Shown here piece by piece: positions 1 through 5,357 of a DNA stretch of 6,266 nucleotides. The notes under the pieces were generated by a model. The model ran no database searches. It was not told the DNA's origin and was given only the letters and a program-made list of their open reading frames with translations. A program made the translations under genes and the position numbers. Position 1 is the stretch's first letter; each line of letters starts with the position of its first letter. Source of the stretch: Betaproteobacteria bacterium (GTDB lineage Bacteria; Pseudomonadota; Gammaproteobacteria; Burkholderiales; SG8-41); contig JACOVL010000040.1 in NCBI GenBank assembly GCA_016177355.1, forward strand, positions 1 through 6,266, written 5' to 3'.

Positions 1-6
1 AAAGGA
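1..6 (+). promoter_or_regulatory. Ribosome binding site of the CoxG-like gene
   Basis: AAAGGA lies at the very start of the window, 6 bases before the ATG at 13. A second in-frame ATG at 19 would sit 12 bases away, so the spacing favours the first. Any promoter lies outside the window. Confidence 0.6.
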
Positions 7-12
7 AAAACA

Positions 13-465
13 ATGGAGATGAAGGGCGAGCAGTTGATCCCGCTGCCGCAGGCCGCGACCTGGGAGGCGCTCAACGACCCGGCCGTGCTCAAGGGCTGCA
101 TACCGGGCTGCGAGGCGATCGAGCGCATTGCGGACAACGAGTACGAAGTCGTGCTGACGGCGAAGGTCGGGCCGGTCAATGCCAAGTTCAAGGGGAAAAT
201 GACGGTGACCGACGCCGACCCGCCGAACGCCTACACCCTGGTGTTCGAAGGCCAGGGCGGCGTCGCCGGCTTCGCCAAGGGCCATGCGAGCGTGGCGCTT
301 ACGCCGCAGGACGCGGGCACCCAGCTCGTCTACACCGCGAAAGCCACCGTCGGCGGCAAGCTGGCGCAGGTCGGCGCGCGGTTGATCGACGGCGTCGCGA
401 AAAAGCTCGCCGGGCAGTTCTTTGAGTCGTTCAACCGGCACGTGTCCGGTAAAACGCCTCGCTAG
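13..465 (+). CDS. CoxG-like SRPBCC protein (carbon monoxide dehydrogenase subunit G family)
   Basis: A 150-residue protein of the CoxG branch of the SRPBCC (START/Bet v1-like) fold. Family members accompany molybdenum hydroxylases such as aerobic CO dehydrogenase and have been linked to enzyme maturation, membrane attachment and quinone handling. Visible family signatures are the N-terminal MEMKGEQ, LNDPAVLKGCIPGCE at residues 20-34, KVGPVNAKFKG at 51-61, and the C-terminal helix region GGKLAQVGARLIDG beginning near 114. No signal peptide is seen, so it is probably cytoplasmic. Many CoxG proteins carry a further C-terminal extension with a membrane-binding segment; this one ends 10 residues after the last helix (after FESF at 137-140), so only the core domain is present. 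The ATG at 13 fits both the ribosome binding site and the usual family N-terminus. It converges on the molybdenum hydroxylase operon, overlapping its last gene by 4 bases. Family assignment is firm; its partner enzyme is inferred. Confidence 0.88.
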   Translation: MEMKGEQLIPLPQAATWEALNDPAVLKGCIPGCEAIERIADNEYEVVLTAKVGPVNAKFKGKMTVTDADPPNAYTLVFEGQGGVAGFAKGHASVALTPQDAGTQLVYTAKATVGGKLAQVGARLIDGVAKKLAGQFFESFNRHVSGKTPR

Positions 466-468
466 GCG
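451..468 (-). terminator. Possible short intrinsic terminator of the molybdenum hydroxylase operon
   Basis: Read on the minus strand, CGCCT and AGGCG form a 5-base-pair GC-rich stem around the 4-base loop AGCG, followed directly by TTTT (451-454). The hydroxylase stop codon spans the end of the first arm and the start of the loop. The stem and T-tract are both short, so this would be a weak terminator. No T-tract follows on the plus strand, so it would act only on the minus-strand transcript. It lies within the last codons of the CoxG-like gene. Confidence 0.4.
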
Positions 469-2651
469 CGCAGCATTTCAGGCTTGATCGGCAGCTTGCG
501 TATCCGCTTGCCGGTGGCGGCGAAGATCGCGTTGCATACCGCGGGGGCGATGGGCGGTACACCGGGCTCGCCGATGCCGCCCTGCTCGCCCTTGCCCTGG
601 AGGATGTGTACCTCCACCTTGGGCATCTCGTCCATGCGCGCGATCTTGTAGTCGTTGAAATTCGATTGCTCGACGCGCCCGTTCCTGATGGTGATTTCCC
701 CGTAGAGCGCCGCGGTAAGACCGTAGAAGATCCCGCCCTCGATCTGCGCCTCTATGGTGTTGGGATTGACGATCCACCCGGGATCGATCGCCGCGACCAC
801 CCGGTGCGCCTTCACCTTGCCGTCCTTCGCCACCGAGACCTCCGCGACCTGCGCGCAGTAGCTGTTGTAGGAGAAATGCGCGGCGATCCCGCGGTGCACG
901 CCCGAAGGCAGCGGCTTGCCCCAGCCCGCTTTCTGCGCCGCGAGGTCGAGCACCGCGCGCAGCCGCGCCGCGTGGGGCTTCGCCATCAACTGCCGGCGGT
1001 ACTGGTACGGATCCTTGCCGGCGGCGTGCGCGAGCTCGTCTATGAAGCTCTCCATGAGGAAGCCGTTCTGGGAATTCGCGACCGAGCGCCAGAATCCGGA
1101 GGGCACGCCGGGGTTGTTGTTGACATAGTCCACGTAGACGTTGGCGATGTCGTACGGGAAGTAATCGGCCGCGCCCTGCACCGAAGTCGGATCGAGCCCG
1201 TCCTTGCGCAGGAAGTGCGCGAAGGTCTTGAAGTACTGCAGGATGGAAGCGCCGACGATGCGGTGGCGCCACGCGGTCGGCATGCCGTCCGGACCGAGCG
1301 CCGCCTCGAACACGTTGTACGACGCCGGGCGGTAGAAGTCGTGCTGAATGTCGTCCTCGCGCGTCCACACCACCTTCACCGGCACGTTGCCCGCGGCGCG
1401 CGAGGTCTCGACCGCGTCAAGCACGTAATCGCTCTCGAGCCTGCGCCCGAAGCCGCCGCCGAGGTAGGTCGTGTGAACGGTAATCGCTTTCGGCGGGAGC
1501 CCCGTGAGCTGGGACACCCAGTGCTGGTTCCAGGACTGCGCCTGGGTCGGCGCCCAGATCTCGACCGAGTCGCCCTTGAAGTGCGCGGTCGCGTTCATGG
1601 GCTCCATGCACACGTGCGCGAGGAACGGCACCTCGTACGCCGCTTCCACCCGCTTGGCGCCACCCGCGAGCGCCGCAGGAACGTCGCCCACTTTGAGCCG
1701 CTCGGCAGCGGTCGGACCTTTCGCGAGCTCAGCCCACTTTTGGTACATCCCGGGCGAACTCACTTTCGCCATCGGTCCCTCGTCCCAGGTGATTTCGAGC
1801 GCGTCGCGACCCTTCTTCGCAGCCCAGAAGCTGTCGGCGACCACCGCCACGCCCGAGCCGATCTGAACCACTTTCTTCACGCCCTTCACCTTGAGCGCAC
1901 GCCCGGCGTTGAAGCTCCTCACTTTGCCGCCGAACACGGGGCACTTTGCGACCGTGGCGATGAGCATCCCGGGGCGCTTCACGTCGAGGCCATAGATCGG
2001 CTTGCCGGCCACCTTGAGCAACGTGTCGTGGCGCGGGGTGCGCTTGCCGAGGATCTTGAACTCCGAAGGCTGTTTGAGCACGGGATCGTCGGGCGCCACC
2101 TGCCTCGCCGCATCGTTTGCGAGAGCCCCATAGGAGACCTTTCTGCCGCTGGGCTTGTGAACGACATAGCCGTTCTCGGCCACGCACTCCGAACGGAGCT
2201 CCTTCATCCTCTCGGCGCCGGCCGTAATCAGCATGAAGCGCGCCGCGGCGCCCGCGCGCCGCACGTTGACGCCGACGTTGCGCACGCTGGAGCTGCCGCC
2301 AGTGCCCTGCGCCCCGCCCACTGCCCTGAAGCCGACGTAGCGCGGGTTGGCGAACGCGGGATCAATCCCGCCCTGCTCGATGCGCACGCTCTTGAAGTCA
2401 ACCTCCAGCTCCTCGGCGATCATCATGGCGAGCGCGTTGTGGCAGCCCTGTCCCATTTCCGACTGACTGCACATGAAGGTGACTTTGCCGTCGGTGCCGA
2501 TCTTGACGAATGCGTTGAGTTTGGCTGGTCCCGCCGCCGCTTCCGCGATACCGGATGCGCCCGGGAGATAAAAACCGATCACCAATCCGCCGCCTGCGGC
2601 GGCGCTTGCCTTGAGGAAGGTCCTGCGATCTTGATTGACTGTGGCGCGCAT
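462..2651 (-). CDS. Molybdopterin-binding subunit of an IorB-type molybdenum hydroxylase, Tat-exported
   Basis: Large catalytic subunit (729 aa) of the xanthine dehydrogenase superfamily, closest in layout to isoquinoline 1-oxidoreductase beta subunit (IorB). Such enzymes bind molybdopterin cytosine dinucleotide and insert oxygen from water into heteroaromatics or aldehydes. A Tat signal is clear: DRRTFLK at residues 8-14, a hydrophobic stretch at about 16-31, and Ala-rich cleavage candidates near 36-40; the mature protein should be periplasmic. Motifs follow in family order: EMGQG (66-70), a TGGSSSV segment (117-123), MEPMNATA (349-356), the cofactor-binding GGGFGRR (398-404), GFWRSV (519-524), and GGIGEPG (691-697), in which Glu695 is the expected catalytic base. 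The CO dehydrogenase signature AYRCSFR is absent, so the substrate is not CO. There is no C-terminal cytochrome c domain, unlike nicotinate dehydrogenase-type large subunits. It starts one base after the [2Fe-2S] subunit stop. The true substrate cannot be read from sequence. Confidence 0.93.
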   Translation of the reverse strand: MRATVNQDRRTFLKASAAAGGGLVIGFYLPGASGIAEAAAGPAKLNAFVKIGTDGKVTFMCSQSEMGQGCHNALAMMIAEELEVDFKSVRIEQGGIDPAFANPRYVGFRAVGGAQGTGGSSSVRNVGVNVRRAGAAARFMLITAGAERMKELRSECVAENGYVVHKPSGRKVSYGALANDAARQVAPDDPVLKQPSEFKILGKRTPRHDTLLKVAGKPIYGLDVKRPGMLIATVAKCPVFGGKVRSFNAGRALKVKGVKKVVQIGSGVAVVADSFWAAKKGRDALEITWDEGPMAKVSSPGMYQKWAELAKGPTAAERLKVGDVPAALAGGAKRVEAAYEVPFLAHVCMEPMNATAHFKGDSVEIWAPTQAQSWNQHWVSQLTGLPPKAITVHTTYLGGGFGRRLESDYVLDAVETSRAAGNVPVKVVWTREDDIQHDFYRPASYNVFEAALGPDGMPTAWRHRIVGASILQYFKTFAHFLRKDGLDPTSVQGAADYFPYDIANVYVDYVNNNPGVPSGFWRSVANSQNGFLMESFIDELAHAAGKDPYQYRRQLMAKPHAARLRAVLDLAAQKAGWGKPLPSGVHRGIAAHFSYNSYCAQVAEVSVAKDGKVKAHRVVAAIDPGWIVNPNTIEAQIEGGIFYGLTAALYGEITIRNGRVEQSNFNDYKIARMDEMPKVEVHILQGKGEQGGIGEPGVPPIAPAVCNAIFAATGKRIRKLPIKPEMLRA

Positions 2652-2652
2652 G

Positions 2653-3117
2653 TTACGCCCCCTTTCTCATCATCGCTGCCGCTGCGTGGATCGCCTTGCG
2701 GATACGGTTGTAGGTGCCGCAGGTGCAGATGTGTCCGTCCATCGCCCGCTCGATCTCGGCATCGCTCGGGCTCTTGTTCTTTGCGAGCAGCGCCGCTGCC
2801 GACATGATCTGCCCCGACTGGCAGTAGCCGCATTGCGGCACCTCCTCCGCGATCCAGGCTTTCTGCAGCGGATGGCTGCCGTCCCTGGACAAGCCTTCTA
2901 TGGTGGTGATTTTCTTTCCGGCGACCTCCGACACCCGCGTGGTGCAGGAGCGTGCTGGTTCACCGTTGACGTGCACCACGCACGCGCCGCACAGCGCCAC
3001 GCCGCAGCCGTACCTGGTGCCGTTAAGCCCGAGGTTCTCGCGCAGCACCCACAGCAGCGGCGTGTCGGGCTCGACGTCCACCCTGTGGGTTTTTCCATTG
3101 ACGGTAAACGAGATCAT
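2653..3117 (-). CDS. [2Fe-2S] subunit of an IorA-type molybdenum hydroxylase
   Basis: Small electron-transfer subunit (154 aa, the usual size for this family), first gene of the hydroxylase operon. It carries two [2Fe-2S] clusters. The N-terminal plant-type ferredoxin domain has Cys38, Cys43, Cys46 and Cys58; the C-terminal helical domain has Cys96 and Cys99 (QCGYCQSGQ) and Cys131 and Cys133 (ICTCG). All eight ligands are present. Electrons from the molybdenum centre pass through both clusters to an external acceptor. It has no signal peptide and would be exported in complex with its Tat-signalled partner, as known for related enzymes. The ATG at 3117 is chosen because GGAGGAGG precedes it by 5 bases and the protein then begins with the typical MISFTVNGK. 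An in-frame ATG at 3246 would add 43 residues that look unlike the family and would cover the apparent promoter. No FAD-binding middle subunit gene is present. Confidence 0.95.
   Translation of the reverse strand: MISFTVNGKTHRVDVEPDTPLLWVLRENLGLNGTRYGCGVALCGACVVHVNGEPARSCTTRVSEVAGKKITTIEGLSRDGSHPLQKAWIAEEVPQCGYCQSGQIMSAAALLAKNKSPSDAEIERAMDGHICTCGTYNRIRKAIHAAAAMMRKGA
2658..2665 (-). promoter_or_regulatory. Ribosome binding site of the molybdopterin subunit
   Basis: AAAGGGGG on the minus strand lies 6 bases before the ATG at 2651 and inside the last codons of the upstream [2Fe-2S] subunit gene. Ribosomes finishing that gene would be positioned to restart, which fits coupled synthesis of two subunits of one enzyme. 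Confidence 0.6.
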
Positions 3118-3122
3118 TGACG

Positions 3123-3130
3123 CCTCCTCC
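3123..3130 (-). promoter_or_regulatory. Strong ribosome binding site deciding the start of the [2Fe-2S] subunit
   Basis: GGAGGAGG on the minus strand, 5 bases before the ATG at 3117. It is the strongest Shine-Dalgarno match in the window and is the main reason to reject the longer start at 3246. Confidence 0.8.
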
Positions 3131-3168
3131 AGCGATAGGACGGAAATACGTGCGGCTTCTTTCGGGCC

Positions 3169-3196
3169 ATTATAGGAGTCCCGGCAAAAATTGCAC
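3169..3196 (-). promoter_or_regulatory. Candidate promoter of the molybdenum hydroxylase operon
   Basis: A perfect sigma-70 type -10 box, TATAAT, reads leftward at 3174-3169. The best-spaced -35 candidate is a poor GTGCAA at 3196-3191 (16-base spacer). Transcription would start near 3162 and give a leader of about 45 bases before the ATG at 3117. A perfect -10 with a weak -35 often means help from an activator; that is inference, as no activator site is recognised. Confidence 0.45.
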
Positions 3197-3236
3197 GCGC
3201 TGCGGCAAACCGCCCTCCAGCATGCGGCGGGGCGCA

Positions 3237-3265
3237 TTGTCGGCACCGACTGGCGCAGCTAGACT
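3237..3265 (+). promoter_or_regulatory. Candidate promoter of the glutathione transferase operon
   Basis: TTGTCG (3237-3242) and TAGACT (3260-3265) are separated by exactly 17 bases, each matching 4 of 6 consensus positions of sigma-70 promoters. Transcription would start near 3272, about 38 bases before the preferred start codon. Such matches occur by chance fairly often, so support is modest. The spacer contains the inverted repeat at 3239-3250. Confidence 0.33.
3239..3250. repeat. Inverted repeat in the divergent promoter region, possible operator
   Basis: GTCGG and CCGAC form a perfect 5-base dyad around the 2-base centre CA. It begins within the candidate -35 box and runs into the spacer of the rightward promoter, where a bound repressor would block polymerase. 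It is short and could be chance in GC-rich DNA; no regulator gene is in the window. Confidence 0.3.
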
Positions 3266-3296
3266 ATTGATTTTCTTACAACAACATCGCCGCTCA

Positions 3297-3302
3297 AAGG
3301 GG
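3297..3302 (+). promoter_or_regulatory. Ribosome binding site deciding the glutathione transferase start
   Basis: AAGGGG is separated by only one base from the first in-frame ATG (3304) but by 7 bases from the second (3310). Normal spacing therefore selects the ATG at 3310. Confidence 0.6.
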
Positions 3303-3309
3303 AATGACC

Positions 3310-3930
3310 ATGTTGAAGATCTGGGGACGCACAACCTCCATCAACGTGCAGAAGGTGCTCTGGTGCTGCGCGGAACTCGATCTCCAGTACGACCGCGTGG
3401 ACGCCGGGGGCAAGTTCGGCGTCAACAACACGCCCGAGTACCTGGCGATGAATCCCAACGGGCTGGTGCCGACGATACAGGACGACGGCCTCACGCTGTG
3501 GGAATCCCATGCCATCGTGCGCTACCTTTCCCGCAAGCACGGCAAGGGCACGTTGTGGCCGGACGACGACAAGGCGTGCGCCGACGTTGACCGCTGGATG
3601 GAATGGTATTCGACCACCCTGTGGCTGAGCTTGCGGCCGGTGTTCTGGAACCTGGTGCGCGTCGAGCCCGGCAAGCGCGACATGAGGCTGGTGGAGGAAT
3701 CGCGCAGGAAAATGGCCGACAACCTCAAGATGGTCGAGGACAATCTCGCCGGTCGGCAATTCGTGGCGGGCGACGCGTTCACCATGGGCGACATCCCGAT
3801 GGGCGTGGCGCTGCACCGCTGGTTCGTGCTGCCGATCGAGCGGCCGGACTATCCCCGGCTCGCGGCGTACTACGAGCGCCTGAAGCAGCGGCCGGGCTAC
3901 GCGAAATTCTGCGCGGTCCCGCTCACCTGA
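3310..3930 (+). CDS. Glutathione S-transferase, GstB-like
   Basis: A 206-residue cytosolic glutathione S-transferase, resembling E. coli GstB (YliJ). These enzymes conjugate glutathione to electrophiles; E. coli GstB is reported to act on haloacetates, but the substrate here is unknown. The N-terminal thioredoxin-like domain (about 1-80) opens with MLKIWGRTTS, has NPNGLVP at 48-54 with the cis-Pro54 that contacts glutathione, and WESHAIVRYL at 64-73, where Glu65 and Ser66 are expected to bind the gamma-glutamyl group. The C-terminal helical domain (about 88-206) contains the N-capping box FTMGD at 157-161. The start at 3310 is preferred over 3304 by ribosome-binding-site spacing and because GstB-like proteins begin directly with this strand. 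Two adjacent Cys (19, 20) in the first helix are a possible thiol-sensitive spot. It is first in an apparent operon with the VUT-family gene. Confidence 0.92.
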   Translation: MLKIWGRTTSINVQKVLWCCAELDLQYDRVDAGGKFGVNNTPEYLAMNPNGLVPTIQDDGLTLWESHAIVRYLSRKHGKGTLWPDDDKACADVDRWMEWYSTTLWLSLRPVFWNLVRVEPGKRDMRLVEESRRKMADNLKMVEDNLAGRQFVAGDAFTMGDIPMGVALHRWFVLPIERPDYPRLAAYYERLKQRPGYAKFCAVPLT

Positions 3931-3932
3931 GG
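3929..3932 (+). promoter_or_regulatory. Ribosome binding site of the VUT-family gene, overlapping the upstream stop
   Basis: GAGG lies 5 bases before the ATG at 3938 and shares two bases with the TGA of the glutathione transferase. This arrangement suggests translational coupling of the two genes. Confidence 0.5.
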
Positions 3933-3937
3933 TAACG

Positions 3938-4642
3938 ATGACCGAGCGGCGCAGCTACCGCTATTACGAATTCGTGATGGCGGCGTTCGTCACGGTGCTG
4001 ATCTGCTCCAACCTGATCGGCCCGGCGAAGATTGCGCAGGTCGAGGCTCCCGTGCTAGGCGCCCTCGCCTTCGGTGCCGGCGTGCTGTTCTTCCCGATCT
4101 CCTACGTGTTCGGTGACATCCTCACCGAGGTCTACGGCTACGCCCGCGCGCGCAAGGTGATCTGGGCCGGGTTCGCGGGCCTCGCTTTCGCCTCGTTCAT
4201 GGCGGCGGTGGTGGTCGCGCTGCCGCCCGCGCCGTTCTGGCGGCACCAGGCGGCGTACGAGGTCGCGTTCGGCTCGACCTGGCGCATCGTGGCGGCCTCG
4301 ATGACCGCCTACTTCTGCGGCGAGTTCGTAAATTCCTTCGTGCTCGCGAAAATGAAGATACTGACCGCGGGACGGTGGCTGTGGACCCGCACCATCGGCT
4401 CGACCGTCGTGGGCGAGGCGGTGGACTCGGCCCTGTTCTACCCTCTCGCCTTCTACGGCAGCGGCATCATCCCCGACGACAAGCTGCCGCTGGTGATGCT
4501 GGCGCAGTTCTTCGCCAAGGTCGGCGTGGAAGTGGCGTTCACGCCGGTCACCTACAAGGTCGTGGGCTTCCTCAAGCGCGCCGAGAGCGAGGACTACTAC
4601 GACAGGAAAACGGACTTCAATCCGTTTTCGCTGAAAGTGTGA
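3938..4642 (+). CDS. VUT-family membrane protein, probable queuosine precursor transporter
   Basis: An inner-membrane protein of 234 aa in the VUT family (formerly DUF165), whose characterised members, including E. coli YhhQ, take up queuosine precursors (preQ0/preQ1) for modification of tRNA wobble position 34. About six hydrophobic segments are visible, near residues 9-30, 40-60, 73-96, 113-138, 152-173 and 184-212. Family-typical motifs are FPISYVFGDILTEVYGY at 52-68, with acidic residues Asp60 and Glu64 in a membrane context, and RTIGSTVVGEAVDSALFYPL at 151-170. The C-terminal tail (about 213-234) is charged and probably cytoplasmic. This motif style belongs to the common FGDILTEVYGY subfamily rather than close YhhQ orthologues, so the exact transported precursor is uncertain. 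It follows the glutathione transferase by 7 bases. No queuosine synthesis or tRNA-guanine transglycosylase gene is seen nearby. Confidence 0.88.
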   Translation: MTERRSYRYYEFVMAAFVTVLICSNLIGPAKIAQVEAPVLGALAFGAGVLFFPISYVFGDILTEVYGYARARKVIWAGFAGLAFASFMAAVVVALPPAPFWRHQAAYEVAFGSTWRIVAASMTAYFCGEFVNSFVLAKMKILTAGRWLWTRTIGSTVVGEAVDSALFYPLAFYGSGIIPDDKLPLVMLAQFFAKVGVEVAFTPVTYKVVGFLKRAESEDYYDRKTDFNPFSLKV

Positions 4643-4660
4643 CCGGTCAGTCGCCGGTCG
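4640..4660. terminator. Inverted repeats between convergent genes, possible bidirectional terminator
   Basis: TGACCGGTCA at 4640-4649 is a perfect 10-base palindrome whose ends are the two convergent stop codons. Alternatively GACCGG (4641-4646) pairs with CCGGTC (4654-4659) around a 7-base loop, a better RNA hairpin. Neither is followed by a real T-tract on either strand, so Rho-independent termination is only weakly supported. Confidence 0.25.
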
Positions 4661-5339
4661 GGAACATCCTGAATTCCGCCACCGACTTCGTATTGCACAG
4701 CGACTCCGCAAGGCGCTTGATGTTCTCCGCGCGGCTGGTGCGGATCACCATCCGGTATTCAAGATACGACGCCCCGGCGTTGTAGCGGTAGCTCAGGTTC
4801 GCGATGGAAAAGCCCTGGCCGGCGATGAAGCGCCTGAACTCGTCTTCCGGCATCGCGGCATCCCGGGCGAACTTTACATCGAGCTGGGCGTAGAACTCGC
4901 CCGGCACCTTGACTTCGATCCAGCGGAATACGGAGAGCGTGCCGAGCGCGAGCAGCGTCGTGACCACCAGCGGGAAGTAAAAACCGATGCCGGCGAGGAT
5001 GCCGATCGCCGCGGTGATCCAGATCGAGGCCGCGGTGGTGAGGCCGCGCACCGTCAATCCCTCCTTGAAGATCACCCCGGCGCCGAGAAAGCCGATCCCG
5101 GTCATGATGCCCTGCGCCATGCGCGTGGGATCCAGCACCACCCGGCCCGCGACCGAGTCGGGAAACCAGTGGCTTTGATAAACGGTGACGAGCATGAGCG
5201 CGCTGGAAGCCACGCACACCAGGGTGTGGGTGCGGAAGCCGGCGGGCCGGCCGTGGTAGCTGCGCTCGAATCCGATCAGCCCGCCTGCGGCGAGCGCGAT
5301 CAGCAGATGCTCCAGTATGACGAGGTTTTCCCGTTCCAT
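4647..5339 (-). CDS. MgtC/SapB family membrane protein
   Basis: A 230-residue inner-membrane protein of the MgtC/SapB family. The N-terminal hydrophobic domain (about 7-145) has the family signatures LIGFERSYHGRPAGFRTHTL at 21-40 and, starting at Asp70, DPTRMAQGIMTGIGFLGAG (70-88), then FKEGLTVRGLTTAASIW (91-107). The soluble C-terminal part (about 148-230) is in the position of the ACT-like domain found in longer family members. Salmonella MgtC supports growth in low magnesium and in macrophages and acts on the F-type ATP synthase; most chromosomal relatives in environmental bacteria are uncharacterised, so magnesium or virulence roles should not be assumed. It lies 18 bases downstream of rtcB on the same strand. 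No Shine-Dalgarno sequence is visible before the ATG at 5339 (upstream bases CACTGCCGCGG), yet the start suits the family length. Expression may depend on read-through from rtcB. Confidence 0.92.
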   Translation of the reverse strand: MERENLVILEHLLIALAAGGLIGFERSYHGRPAGFRTHTLVCVASSALMLVTVYQSHWFPDSVAGRVVLDPTRMAQGIMTGIGFLGAGVIFKEGLTVRGLTTAASIWITAAIGILAGIGFYFPLVVTTLLALGTLSVFRWIEVKVPGEFYAQLDVKFARDAAMPEDEFRRFIAGQGFSIANLSYRYNAGASYLEYRMVIRTSRAENIKRLAESLCNTKSVAEFRMFPTGD

Positions 5340-5357
5340 CCGCGGCAGTGTAGCAAA

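Noticed and set aside
606..2807. A 733-codon open frame on the plus strand opposite the large hydroxylase subunit.
   Set aside because: It is codon-aligned with the real gene on the other strand. Stops in that frame would need TTA, CTA or TCA codons in the real gene, which are rare at this GC content. The translation is Arg/His/Leu-rich with no recognisable domain, while the minus strand has a complete set of family motifs.
462..3117. Aerobic CO dehydrogenase, suggested by the neighbouring CoxG-like gene.
   Set aside because: The large subunit lacks the AYRCSFR active-site signature, carries a Tat signal, and there is no FAD (CoxM) subunit. The layout fits the IorAB type.
3118..3246. A 43-residue N-terminal extension of the [2Fe-2S] subunit starting at 3246.
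   Set aside because: The extension does not resemble the family, overlaps the TATAAT box, and ignores the strong GGAGGAGG site before 3117.
3259..3816. A minus-strand open frame opposite the glutathione transferase, reaching into the divergent promoter region.
   Set aside because: Codon-aligned shadow of the transferase; no domain and no ribosome binding site that I can see.
4055..4711. A long minus-strand open frame opposite the VUT-family gene.
   Set aside because: It is also codon-aligned antisense, with biased Arg/His/Glu composition, and it would overlap the true end of the MgtC-like gene. The plus strand encodes clear membrane segments and family motifs.
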